64,000 nt of DNA from Euprymna scolopes (lineage: Eukaryota; Mollusca; Cephalopoda; Sepiida; Sepiolidae): contig CM044497.1 of NCBI GenBank assembly GCA_024364805.1, positions 70,256,721 through 70,320,720 on the forward strand, read 5' to 3'. The position numbers were made by a program, and so were the translations under genes. This document shows, one piece after another, positions 35,399 to 46,475 of the stretch. Below the pieces are notes generated by a model. The model saw only the letters and a program-made list of their open reading frames with translations. It was not told the DNA's origin and made no database searches. The first letter of the stretch is position 1. Each line of letters opens with the position of its first letter.

Positions 35399-37724
35399 TC
35401 TATAAAAGTGGCATTGCTTGCGTGTGTCTGTCGGTGTGTATGTACATTTCCCTACCAAACTACTCTGTTAATTTGCAGTCTACAGACTCGAGATTTGACA
35501 TAAGGTGTACTGAGATATGGAAAAATATTTTTAATCGGTTTTCGGCCAGAAATTTGGTTGTCAAGGGGTCAAAGCTTAATGATTTGACCTTTGAAAACGC
35601 TACCAAACACCTCCGTCAATTTTGGGGCTAAATAATTGAAATTTTAGATGTAGATTACTTGGACATAGATCAAACTATTTAATTTGATATGAGCTCAAAA
35701 AATTAATTGTTAAGACGTCAAAATCGGGGTCGAAGTCAAAAGAAAATTCACCTCTGCAGTCTCTACTAAATTACTCAGCTAATTTTCGGTCTAAACATTT
35801 GAACTTTTACATAAAATGTATTCAGACATCTGGCAAGCTTTTTAATCGGTTTTTGCTCGAATATTTGGTTACCAAGGTGTCAAATTCAAAAGATTTTACC
35901 TTTGCGGTCTCTAGTAAGCTATTCACCTAATTTTGGGTCTAAAGTTTTGAATTTTTACATAAAGGGCATTCAGGCATCGCCAAGCTAATCAAGAACCTAG
36001 ATTCCAGTAAAGCAACTGGCCCTGATGGCATCCCAATTATAGTGTTAAAAAAGCTTCAACCAGAACTTGCTCCCATACTTACGAAACTATTTAAGAGCTG
36101 CCTTAAGGAGAAGTGCTTTCCGACTACCTGGAAGACCTCATCAGTATGTCTTGTATTTAAGAATTCAGATGATAAGTCATCTCCCTCTCAGTACAGACCA
36201 ATAAGTCTCCTGTGTGTTATGAGTAAGTTGCTGGAATCCATATTAAATAGAGAAATAGTCAACCACCTCAGCAGGAATAACCTTCTTAGTGACATACACT
36301 ATGACTTCCGCTCTGCAAGATCTACCGCAGATGTGCTGACGGTTATATCCCACAGGATTAGTGAATCTCTTGACAAAGGCTTCCTTTCTAGGGCAATTGC
36401 TCTTCGACAAGGTATGGCATAAGGGTCTACTTCACAAGATTTCCAGCTATGGTATAACTGGAAATGTTTTCTCAATGATTAAATAATTTCTCTCCGATAG
36501 GCTCATAAGAGTAGTGGTAGATGGACAAAAATCGGAGGCCTGCAATATAAATGCTGGAGTTCCTCAGGGGTCAATCCTAGGTCAAACTCTCTTCTGATCT
36601 ACATCAATGACCTCCCTAAACACATACTTAAATCATTCGTTGACATCTATGCTGATGACACGACCATCTACGGCAACACATCAAAGGCTGTAAATAAAAA
36701 AGTTCTCTCTGATTCTCTCTCCTCTGATCACGAGCGCGTGGTTCAGTGGGGGAAGATGTGGCTGGTTACCTTTAATGCATCCAAAACTAAACTCCTATCC
36801 TTACATCATCAACGCTCTGATCCCCATCTGGCATCAATTGTGATGGATGGCTCTCGTCTGGGTGAGGTCCCGTGTTTTGACAAGCTTCTGGGTTTGACCT
36901 TTACTCCTGATCTGAAACGGAACACGTACATCAACTCTGTTGCCAAGATCGCTGGAAAGATGGTGGGATCCTTCTACCGCTCCAGAAGATATCTCACTAC
37001 TGATGCAATTCTCTATCTATATAAAAGCCAAGTACGTCCAAGGATGGAATACTCTTGCCATATCTGGGCAGGAGCTGCTAAAAACAGCCTATCCTGCCTT
37101 GACAGAGTACAAAATAGACTTCGTGGCTTAGTGGGGGATGCCCTTTTCTCTACCCTGCAGCCTCTCGCCCACAGAAGATACGTTGCGAGCCTATCCTTGT
37201 TTTATCGTTATTTTTATGACAGGTGCTCGTCTGAACTCCAATCTCTGGTCCCCTTTCGCCAATCTTTCACGAAAAACACCCGTCTAGCTGAATCCACTGA
37301 GAAAAATTTCCCCCACTCTATATCTGTGCCTAAATCAAAACGCGGATTCCATGAACAAAGCTTCTTTCTTAGAACTGCACGCCTGTGGAACTCTGTTCCG
37401 TCTGCCTGCTTCCCACTGGACTACAACTTGGATGTCTTCAAGTCCAATGTTAACAAATTCCTAATGAACCGTGATGGTGGTGATCACTGTGTAAAAAAAA
37501 AACAAGACAGATAGCGAGCTTCTTAATCAGATTTTGCGCGACAATTTGGCTTCGAAGATGTCAAGGTTGAAAGAGTTGACCTTTGCAGCCTATATCAAAC
37601 TCCTCCACGAATTTTGGGTCTAAACACTTGAAGTTTTAGATGTAGGTTACCTGGATATGAGTCAAACATTTTAATATGCACATAAATTATGAACAGTACA
37701 AGCAAAGCCGAGCTGAACTGCTAG
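35399..37724 (+). mobile_element. Helitron-like non-autonomous element containing LINE A4
   Basis: It starts A|TCTATAAAAGTGGCATTGC and ends AAAGCCGAGCTGAACTGCTAG|T. A 5' TC, a 3' CTAG, a hairpin-capable GC-rich segment a few bases before CTAG, and insertion between A and T are Helitron hallmarks. Without the nested LINE (about 35985-37503) it is about 800 bp. Inside are four diverged copies of a module with GACCTTTGCGGTCTCTACCA-like sequence followed by AATTTTGGGTCTAAA. No Rep/helicase is present, so it would depend on an autonomous partner. Confidence 0.65.
35985..37503 (+). mobile_element. LINE family A, copy A4 (5'-truncated)
   Basis: Starts slightly further upstream than A1, with KNLDSSKATGPDGIPIIVLKK (in part), and extends to a poly-A end at about 37503. 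It contains PSQYRPISLL, a GVPQGSILG block, YADD (about 36651), the thumb and FFLRTARLWNSVP. The frame is disrupted around 36405 and 36590. Its 3' UTR is shorter than in A1 and A2, going from NRDGG directly to GGTGATCACTGTG. It is inserted in the Helitron-like element, whose sequence resumes at about 37508 with an imperfect repeat of the left flank (GCCAAGC versus GCGAGC). Confidence 0.88.
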
Positions 37725-37725
37725 T

Positions 37726-37931
37726 ATATATATATATANNNNNNNNNNNNNNNNNNNNNNNNNNNNNNNNNNNNNNNNNNNNNNNNNNNNNNNNNNNNNN
37801 NNNNNNNNNNNNNNNNNNNNNNNNNNNNNNNNNNNNNNNNNNNNNNNNNNNNNNNNNNNNNNNNNNNNNNNNNNNNNNNNNNNNNNNNNNNNNNNNNNNN
37901 NNNNNNNNNNNNNNNNNNNNNNNNNNNNNNN
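37726..37931. other. Assembly gap (193 N) in a TA run
   Basis: Ns occupy 37739-37931 and follow TATATATATATATA. The true length of the TA array and anything in it is unknown. Confidence 0.98.
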
Positions 37932-38284
37932 GTATAATTCAGAAAATTTTCATATACCAATGAATTTTAAGCAAAAAAGAGATGTCTTTAAATGTAAGCT
38001 ACAAAATTATCATATTTCATAATTGGGTATTAATATACTGTATTAACAAAACCAAGATTTCAAAAAAGGAATTGGTAGCAACAAAAAGTGTATTTCATAG
38101 TAAGTTACAATTGTTTCAAAACCGGTTGGACAATTTAAAGCATTATGGCGTTTGAAAATTTTCATATAACCAGCCTTTCTTCAGACTTCTTGAATAAAAA
38201 ACACTTTAACATTAGAACATTATTTAAAGAAATTTCCCTTAAAGGAAATAAAGCATGCGAAAACATCTATACTGGACGCATCCT
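37932..38284. other. No gene seen
   Basis: AT-rich sequence between the gap and a LINE fragment. Confidence 0.5.
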
Positions 38285-38514
38285 TTGATGTCAGAAAGCC
38301 TTCTACTCAAATAGCTTCTCCCCTCGAATTGCTTGACTTTAGAATTCCCTGATTCCCTGACTGTACTAATAGGTAGACGTGCAAGAGTAATGTCAAGCTA
38401 CACTTCCCTGCTCAACTCTCTACATAGTAGCCCTGTAAATTCGATCACAAATAGTAGCCTCTAACGTTAAAGTGTCATTGTGCCTTGTTTAGTGTAAAAC
38501 TTACAGTAAAAAAA
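38285..38514 (+). mobile_element. LINE family B, copy B5 (3' end only)
   Basis: Degraded 3' end: TGTCAGAAAGCCTTCTACTC, a drifted version of the C-terminal LWNS region, CTCTACATAGTAGCCCTGTA, and GTCATTGTGCCTTGTTTAGTG with an A-rich tail. Confidence 0.75.
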
Positions 38515-39420
38515 TATTAATAATAATAAAAGGTATTAAATTAAAATAAATCACAAAATTTACTCCATTATAATGAATGTTGGTGTCTTCGTAAAAAGTC
38601 AGCTATCATCATATTCTGTTAATAATTGAAAACAATTAATTACTTTATGACTCTACGAAATCTGAAAAGTATCAATACATTATAATGCATTCCGGTGGTT
38701 TCAGTGTATTCGTAAATAATTCAGCCGTGATTACATTCACTTAATTGTTGAAAAATCAATTATTTTATGACTGTTCGAAATTGGAAAAGAAATTGAAATT
38801 TTTAAACTATCGAATAAAAATATAATTATAAAAAAATTAACTAAAATACATTTTTAATCGTTGATGAATATGATGTTGCCTAAAATAGTGTTAACTACTA
38901 CTATATTCTTTCTAAATAAATCGATGTAACACATTTTATTTAAAATTAAATAATTTGTAACAAATAATAATTTGGAACGTTAAAAAATAGTGTTAAACAA
39001 AATATAAATAAGGGAGAGCCCGATTCTTTCCTAGAATAGTGAGTAATTATTTTATTATTTATTAAAATTTAAATACAATATTTTTACTCGTACCACAAGT
39101 ATCTACACGTAGTTGAAATTTATAATAAAAAGGCTACACCTACAGAATTTGTTTCGTAATGTTACTTTTAATACGATAAACACTGTAAACTAACTGTAAC
39201 CTAACTTGATTGTTTTGGTTTTTGTTTTTAGTTTGTTGGGGTTTTTTTTGCAAAATGTCGATAATCGATAAAGACTACATCTATAGATTTTGAACCATAT
39301 TGTTCTTTTTGCCTTAAAGTGTAAGTTAAGGTTCGGATTAATTTGAAAAAAGTGGTTCTGGTTAGGTTTCTTTAGAAGCACTTCTCCTCCATTTTATTCT
39401 ATTCATCATTAATGCTTAAT
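38515..39420. other. No gene seen; contains a diverged tandem duplication
   Basis: AT-rich. A stretch of about 110 bp starting CATTATAATGAATG at about 38567 recurs from about 38679 (CATTATAATGCATTC). Both copies share GTCTTCGTAAA/GTATTCGTAAA, CATATTCTGTTAATAATTG-like and TTATGACTCTACGAAA/TTATGACTGTTCGAAA. The segment 38925-38970 is also the source-like partner of an exact 46-bp copy at 39624-39669. Confidence 0.6.
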
Positions 39421-41372
39421 TAAGCCTTTAAAATACATTCCAAATTACATTATGTTCCTCCTGAGTTTTACCGCAAATAGTTATATCATCTATATATGAA
39501 AAAGTTCTAGATAATTTGTTGTCAGAAATGAAAGAATTAATAAACCGTTGAAAAGCAGAAACCCTATTCACTATCTAGAACTTTTTCATCTACGGCATTG
39601 TAGAACTTTTTCATCTACGGCATTGTAACACATTTTATTTAAAATTAAATAATTTGTAACAAATAATAACCCTAACCCTAACCCTAACACACATGGGTAT
39701 TCGTTTGAATTGGTACAAACGATTTCCAGCTTGAAAGGCCGTGTAGGGCCGATCTTCGGGACAAATTTCGATCTGGTAGTACGCTTTGGATAAGTCAATT
39801 CTACTAAATATACGATATTGGGCTATTTGGTTCACGAGATCCTCAATCCGAGGCAAAGGGTATGCATCAAGTAAGGTGAAACGATTAATAGTTTGGGAGA
39901 AATCAACTACTAATCGTTTCTTTTTATTAGGCGACGAAGTCACAACAATCTGAGCACGCCATGGTGAATAACTTGTTTCAGTTACATAATCCTCAAGCAG
40001 TTGTAGAATTTCCTTGTCAATGAATACAGTATGCTCCGCACGGTAATTTCGGGATTTAGTAGCAATAGGTTTGCAATCAGGGGTTAAGTTTCGAAACAAT
40101 TTCACAGGTTCACGGCTGATCTTGGTTAGGACTCAGATTTTTAGAATATCCTGAGGTCCACCAAAAGAAATAATGATACCCAGATGTAGTTTTAAAAAAG
40201 GCACTCCGAATATAATATCCATACAGAAATCAGGAAGCACTGTAAAGTCAATTTCTTTGTACTCGCAACCATTGAAGGAAATGTTCTGTGTGCAATATTC
40301 CGCTAGCTTGAGGGAAACGGCGAACGATGCCATGGAAATTACGGAATTACGTTTTGAAGTAGACAGCTTCATTTTGTTTTTAACAATAACGAGCACTGAT
40401 AAAGTTATTAGAACTGCCGGTGTCTATGAGGGCAGTTAATTTTTTTCCTTTTAATTCAACAATTTTAGTAATGGGAAGGCACCTATCACCACCTTTAGCA
40501 TGGTTACCATAATAGCAGAAGTAGAACGTGAAGGTGTCAGCATAGTAGAATGGCAAACTTTGGAGAAATTACCGAGTTTACCACAGTTTCGACCTACGTT
40601 ATCGCAGCCAGGACAATGACGGCGATCATCCTTAAAGTGACGCCTCCCTCCACAGTTGTAACACTTGCCATGAGCAGGAAAAGCAGCAGAAAATTGTACA
40701 GAGTCACACTTCATACGAGAGCCAATAGAAACAGAAATTTTAGTAATAGTGGCCTCCTCGGCAGGATCAGTAGACACATTGTTAGTTCTAATAGAAGCAA
40801 TAGTAATAACAGCGGCTGCTCCAATCGGTAATGTGTATGATTCAGCACGAGTGAGCTTGTTCTAAAGCCCTAGCACATTGGGTAGCCTCTTTGAGAGTTA
40901 GCGTATCAGTTTCAAGTAGTCTAGCACGTATTACTGAGGACCGAAGACCACGTATAAACGCATCACGGACAGATTCATCCCGGTAAGTAGTAGCAGTAAC
41001 CTCTTTCAAGTAACAGTCAGCGGCAAGTCGATTCAAAACCTGAAGATATTGGTCGACAGACTTGTTTTCTTGTTGCAGACGCGTGGAAAGCAGATGTCTA
41101 GCATTTTTAACGCTTGGAGACTTGTCGTAAACACCTTTCAGTAATTCGACAGCGTGTTCAAATCCTGAACAAGCCCCGATAACAATAGCAACGGCGGGAT
41201 CGATATTTAAATAAAGAACTTCGAGCTTAACGAAGCAATAGTTGATAAATAGTAATTAAAGTTATAATACCACAATCTCCAAACCTTGCTAGCCTGAGGG
41301 TTTGCCGAGGATACGTCAAATTTTTCCTGACGAATGATCTTCATGAGGGAAATAAAATTTTGTTCAATAAAT
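39421..41372 (-). mobile_element. Ty3/gypsy fossil: gag, zinc knuckle, protease, RT
   Basis: Read right to left on the minus strand: gag with EKFDVSSANPQASKVWRLW and YLQVLNRLAADCYLKEV-like helices, CYNCGGRRHFKDD zinc knuckle, a protease-like region with FTVLPDFCMDIIFGVPFL, the RT start SPWRAQIVVTSSPNKKKRLV, VDFSQTINRFTLLDAYPLPR, FSRIDLSKAYYQI, and a YIDDITICG block near 39490. The right end abuts a short LTR. The copy is broken in several places and lacks RNase H and integrase here. A telomeric/filler block lies within it (39572-39690). Confidence 0.85.
39572..39690. repeat. Interstitial telomeric repeat with patchwork filler DNA
   Basis: Three joined pieces lie inside the gypsy fossil. First, a perfect 25-bp tandem duplication (39576-39600 and 39601-39625) whose first 18 bases are an inverted copy of 39496-39513. 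Second, 39624-39669 is an exact 46-bp copy of 38925-38970, about 650 bp away. Third, 39667-39688 is (CCCTAA)3 with half a unit before it. Patchwork of nearby sequence plus telomeric units is the classic look of a repaired double-strand break. Confidence 0.85.
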
Positions 41373-41615
41373 TGTAGTGTTGTAAGTAAATGAAGACGTA
41401 AAATACAACCTCTTTCCAAGGTTTTATTGAACAAAATTCACAGCTACTAAAACAAGAGAGAAAGAACTCAGTCTTTTAAAGAAAAAGGAACACGTGCAAA
41501 ATCACGTGGTAAGAAACTGAATTTGCATATCTTTTTTTAATTATTAAGAACAAAACAATTTAAATGAAAATATTTTAAACGGTAAGAACAAAACAATTTA
41601 AATGAAAATATAACA
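41373..41615 (-). mobile_element. Short LTR between a gypsy pol end and a gypsy gag start
   Basis: On the minus strand a purine run AAGTGGAAGAGAT precedes TGTTATATTTTC at 41615. The segment carries CACGTGATTTTGCACGTG, an AATAAA signal (about 41420) and ends near TTACAACACTACA. A 36-bp tandem duplication lies at 41547-41610. Limits are inferred from one copy. Confidence 0.5.
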
Positions 41616-41820
41616 ATCTCTTCCACTTGTAAAAGAGATTGTAAATAGTTTTGTTTTATAAATCCAGTCGCTGGGTTGGGCTGGTCTGCGAATTCTGTTA
41701 GATCGGCGTGGAGGTAGTTCGCTATTCGAAGGACCGGTGGTCTTCTGGGAAGGTTGATTCTCAGTGTTCTGACTATTATGGTCAAATTCATTTTCTGTAT
41801 TAGACGTAGTACTAACAAGA

Positions 41821-41851
<31 letters not shown>

Positions 41852-41858
41852 TATACAT
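41616..41858 (-). mobile_element. LTR-element fossil: pol C-terminal tail
   Basis: The minus strand encodes SELPPRRSNRIRRPAQPSDW, the RRSxRxRRPP-type tail at the end of gypsy pol, directly upstream of a polypurine-like run and LTR. Its upstream part is replaced by an AT microsatellite. Confidence 0.65.
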
Positions 41859-41859
41859 A

Positions 41860-41919
<60 letters not shown>
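41820..41919. repeat. (AT)n/(AG)n compound microsatellite
   Basis: AT run with C/G interruptions followed by about 14 AG units. Confidence 0.95.
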
Positions 41920-41922
<3 letters not shown>

Positions 41923-42260
41923 ATAAAGGAGTATATCTCCGAAATATATTTCTAAAGAAATAAATACTCGTTTATTTTATATTTCGCGTTGCAGTTATTT
42001 GGCTTCAAACGTATTCAATACGTATCTTATTTCATTTTCAAAGTTCACTCAATGCCTCTAATGGATATAAACAAAAAACTACCCAGATTCATTGAACATT
42101 CTTCGACTCGACATCATGGTGAAGAAAAAGAGGAAAAAATATATAGATTGACATAGGAGTATATCTCCGAAATATATTTCTAAAGACATAAACACTCGTT
42201 TATTTTATAAAAAATTTCGCGTTGCAGTTATTTGGCCTTAAACGTGTTCAATACGTATTT
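41917..42260. repeat. Direct repeat of about 118 bp, copies 226 bp apart
   Basis: Copy 1 (41917-42034) and copy 2 (42143-42260) share GGAGTATATCTCCGAAATAT, CTCGTTTATTTTAT and TTTCGCGTTGCAGTTATTTG, then TTCAATACGTAT. They differ by few substitutions and a short insertion. Could be two LTR-like ends of a very small element or a segmental duplication; no coding sequence lies between. Confidence 0.7.
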
Positions 42261-42285
42261 TATTTTATTTTATTTTATTTTATTA
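42241..42285. repeat. (TTTTA)n pentanucleotide repeat
   Basis: About seven ATTTT units, directly after direct-repeat copy 2. Confidence 0.9.
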
Positions 42286-43798
42286 ATTTAATAAAAATTA
42301 AATTCAATAACGGTCAGTAAATTTTACTTATTGTTAATATTAAGCTTATTCATCTTAGGGCGATACGCAAAATATGAAGCACGTGGGAGGAACATATGGT
42401 AAAAGTAAATATGAACATTCGGCTATATCTCAATAAATAATCATGGATATGGATTGACATTTTGTGGTAAGTGGAATGAAAATATACAGTACATATATAT
42501 ATATATATGTATATGTATGTGTGTGTGTTTGTGTGTGTGCGTGTGTGTATGCGTGTGTGTGTATGCGTGTGTGTGTCTGCATACATATATATATATGTAA
42601 AATTAAAATGAAACCTGCTTAAAAATGAAGATGATTTAACAACTTATCCAAATACTGCGATGAATTTAATTTATTAGATCTCAGTTTGAACAATTTTAAA
42701 TGTCTAATGTTCGGATAGGGACTTACAACAGACATAGATGTAGAAACCAAAATGCGCGTTCTAAAATATTAGAAAATGAACCAAGTTTAACTCTACAAAA
42801 ATAACCAGAAGACTGTCAGAACATAAAAATCATTCAAAAAGATTCCAAAGATATCGAATGTGGCATCTTGCATATAAAAACAGTAGTGAAACAACCTAAA
42901 ACGCATTTGATAAATTAAACCCATGATAGGCGAAATTATTACGCATAGCCTGTTGTTAATATGGATTATCTCCCTTGATAATCCAAGACTATAAAAGCTG
43001 TGCATTTCCGCTTGTCGAGTAGACAAGTAATCGAATTCTTAATTGAATAATAAAGATTACTAGACGGAAACTTATCGTCCTGTTTTCATTAAAAATTAAT
43101 ATTTCTATCCATGTAACAGATATAGAGGTTTACATTGGGACATTTTTTTTGTTTTGTTTTTAATGTATTTCCATGGTCGTAATATCTTGCTTTTACTTTA
43201 ATATTCGAGTTTTATTTGGCAAACTTATCCGACACGTGTAGACTGTTTGAATGATAAATTAGCAATCTTAAACTTTAAAGACCTCCAAAATGTATTAAAC
43301 TGTACGAGTGAAGTAGCAAATGTATGTATACATGAAATAAACTTTATCTTAAAATAAGAACACACGAAAATGAATAAATAATAATAACAATAGCAATAAC
43401 AAAAATGATAACCATAATTATAATTATAATCATAATCATTCATAAATAAATACATAAATAAATATACTGATATAAAATAAAATGTAAGTGAAAAGTATCC
43501 AGATCAAAACTAAGTCAGTTCCAAACAGAGAACAATGAAACAGGTGAATTAAAAATCAAATTATCTTTGCATGATAACCGCGCACCTATTGGCTACGATA
43601 AATGTGTGTGTGAATAACAAAAGATCTGATTGGCTGACTAGCAAACTCAGTACCACAGGAACTTATAAAAACATTTAACATCGACACCATGCAATAGCTT
43701 AACGAATCTTTACGGGGATGAAACGCAGAAAATTCGGTGTAATTTAATTGCTATATATATTTTCAAAACTGACCATTTATATGTATGCATATATATAC

Positions 43799-43862
<64 letters not shown>

Positions 43863-44379
43863 TTAAAAGAATCAAGTCTTACCTATTCTACACTTACACT
43901 GATAGATTGGTAACTATGCCGCGTTTTCAAGTAACAATAGCCGAGCTTGAATTCGGCATGCTGCAAAAACTGGCTACTCCAAATCTCGACGCTCTGCTGC
44001 TATAACACGTTCCCTAAATTTCGGCGGTCTGCTGTCAAAAGTCAACGCCAAGACTCTACACTCTGCTATCAAAACTCAACTCTTAAACTCGACACTCTGC
44101 TAGCTAAACACGACGTATTGTTGACAATACTTTCTACTCCAACAACCAAATCCAAAATCAACAGAGTTTCTGAAAAATCAGGCGTTTTTTATCAAACTGG
44201 AAGCGTCGTATTTCATATTAGGTGACAATTTCACAAAGCATATAAAGAGTAAAGGTGGTCAGTTTTACTTTTTATCTTCATGTTTTGTCTGCACGGAACT
44301 CTACACGCTGAACAAGAACAGGAAACACACCTTTTCCTCCCCTTTTCGTGGTAAAAGAATGCTTTCAGTTATCCACCTT
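42286..44379. other. No gene seen
   Basis: Intron sequence with AT/GT microsatellites (42493-42597) and a TG run (43804-43860). Two promoter-like spots (GACTATAAAAGCTGTGC near 42988; ACTTATAAAAACATT near 43661) look like those of LTRs, but no paired repeat was found. 43980-44120 has degenerate repeats of CGACxCTCTGCTx. Confidence 0.45.
43804..43860. repeat. (TG)n microsatellite
   Basis: About 28 uninterrupted TG units. Confidence 0.98.
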
Positions 44380-45480
44380 TTCCCATCATTCTAAAATTCT
44401 GAGATTTTCTTAATTCCTTTATCCTCTATTTTACAAATATTCTGCTGATATTCAACTACGGTCCAATGTACATTTCCAAACTTTACCTCACCTTTCTTCA
44501 TAGTTAAACATTCCCTCTAATCGGTTACATCCATTCTAATTATGATGCCGATCCCGTCAATCAAGTGAATTATTAATATCGCCTCGTACTTTCTGTACAT
44601 TGACTTTCCGGGCTCCGTTACATTTTATGTCCATTCTAATTCTTTCACGGTGTCACTCCTACCGCATTCACTCACGAGTATAGAATTGATTAAAGTAGTG
44701 ATACAGCCAGTATCGACAAGTGCAAGCATTACCATATGGTGGATTACCACTTCTATTTTCGGAATAAGTCAATACTACGTCTTTATTCTGTTGCCATTTC
44801 TCTGATTCTGAAGGTAATATCTTGCAATGTGACCAAACTTTCCACAGTTGTAGTACTTTACTCTAGGTATCTCATTAATTGTTTTTTATAAAGTGCAGTC
44901 CTCGACATCTGAAACACTGAATGTTTGTTGATTCCTTAGTTTTCTGTATATTGCTTTGTGTACTGGCTATCACTGTTCGAGTCTCTTTAATATTTTGCTG
45001 ATAAAAGCCGTAGAGTTGGTATTAGTTTACTAGTTTCCATTCTCTCTACATGATGTAATTGTTGTAGAGCTACAGATATATCGTCTTGGAATCCCGTAAT
45101 GAAAGCAAGTTTAGTTGCATGACCCAACCTTGTCTCTAGGTATCCTGCAAGTTCAGTCAATTTTTGTATGGTATTTGCGTAAACTCTCCAGTCTACTTTA
45201 ATCGTTTTAGCTGCTTCAAAATGCACTTCGTTCAATGCCTTCGTTAGTCGCATTTCTATATATTTCGCATCTAATTGGTCTTCTCTCCTCATCTCATATT
45301 AGAGAGCCATCGCATCTTTATATAGAAAGAGAGTAATAAAACTCGCAGACCTTGCACTTTTTATAGATAAGCTACTAATTGTACATTTTTCATCCAAGTA
45401 ACCATATCACCTTCTCTACTAAAAGTCAGTATCGCATACTTTCCTTATCTTAGTTGTCCTCATTCCATGATCTCTTTGTG
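44380..45480 (-). mobile_element. Ty3/gypsy fossil: gag and protease
   Basis: The minus strand encodes, right to left, DMVTWMKNVQLVAYL, ALNEVHFEAAKTIKVDWRVY, LAGYLETRLGHATKLAFI and GFQDDISVALQQLHHVERM (capsid-like helices), a zinc-knuckle remnant, a protease with ALVDTGCITTLIN, and a FGNVHWT-like stretch beyond. It is a second gypsy lineage, distinct in sequence from 39421-41372. Broken in several places; no RT seen. Confidence 0.75.
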
Positions 45481-45545
45481 TCGAAATTTTTAAGCGTTTA
45501 ATCATAGAAGAGTAACTTATTTAGCATTTGGTAGCATTTCAGACA

Positions 45546-45584
<39 letters not shown>

Positions 45585-46106
45585 AAAGGAGATTAGAACA
45601 ATAGTCTAAAGAGCTGAGTGCATTTCAATGTAACAGTGAAATTACTAGTTTAATTAAAATACAGGAAAGAGAAAGTGCTCGTTGTAATTTAGATATATAA
45701 TAAGCTCGATAGGTAAATATCCTAGAGCTAATTCAATATTAAGTAATGTGATTGATAATTTAAAATTTAAAAATCAAATTATAATTAAATTAAAAATCTG
45801 TTTCATAAGAAGGAACAACAACAAAATCAATTATTTGTACGATCGTTTCGGAAAAAGTGCTTTTTTATTGTGGTAGACATCAAGTTACGGACAATAATTA
45901 TTACATATAGCTTTTTAATAAGCAAGGTCTCCTCGTCAGCAAATTTTGAAGGGTTTTTATTAAATTTAAAAGACACCATAAATAAACCTAGCATTAAAAG
46001 TAATGCAGATTCAATAAGGGGAAAAGCTATAGCAAACATATATATGAGTATTTTAACCATAGTTCCTGATTTCAAAAGGCGAAAAATTAAAAGATACATC
46101 TGTCTT
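45481..46106. other. No gene recognised
   Basis: AT-rich with a TA run at 45549-45580. A short plus-strand frame at 45870-46115 has no recognisable motif. Confidence 0.45.
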
Positions 46107-46475
46107 ACTATTTAATTTGCTCGATTTCGGGAAGATAAATATTCAATATTTGTCGCTCGCCGCATGTGGGTTAGTCTTTTTCCTATAACACCTTGGGGGA
46201 GGGGAAAAAGCGTTCAGCAGTAAATGAATACTATCCCGCAGTCAAACTTGACCTCATTAACTCATTAAAATGGGCACCTGCTAAATCCAAGTAATTAAAT
46301 AAATTCAAACGTGATTCCGTTAGCATCTTGCGGTGGGGCAATGGTTAACGTCTCACCTTTTTTTCACATTTTAATATATAACTTTGCCTCAAGGATTCGA
46401 GTTCGATCCTCATACTTACTTTTTTAACCCTCCCCCCCCCCAAACACCCGGGCAACGCCGGGTACCCCTCGCTAG
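46107..46475 (+). mobile_element. Helitron-like repeat HL1 (5'-truncated)
   Basis: From CTATTTAATTTGCTCGATTT to CACCCGGGCAACGCCGGGTA...CGCTAG at 46475. Nearly the same sequence is in HL2 at 46640-47006. The CCCGG/CCGGG inverted repeat about 10 bases before CTAG is a Helitron-type 3' hairpin. It includes a tRNA-like module (46333-46409). Confidence 0.65.
46333..46409 (+). repeat. tRNA-like module in HL1
   Basis: A-box-like GTGGGGCAATGGTTAACG at 46333 and B-box-like GAGTTCGATCC at 46399-46409. The interval is longer than in a normal tRNA and stems are poor, so it is tRNA-derived rather than a tRNA gene. Confidence 0.6.

Noticed and set aside
24464-39688. Chromosome end (true telomere)
   Set aside because: Tracts have only about three units and are flanked by kilobases of ordinary sequence on both sides.
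42860-43090. Solo LTR suggested by a TATA box and nearby AATAAA
   Set aside because: No TG...CA ends, target duplication or second copy could be found.
45870-46115. Small protein gene (81 codons)
   Set aside because: No recognisable motif, AT-rich, no splice or homology support, and it runs into the Helitron-like array.
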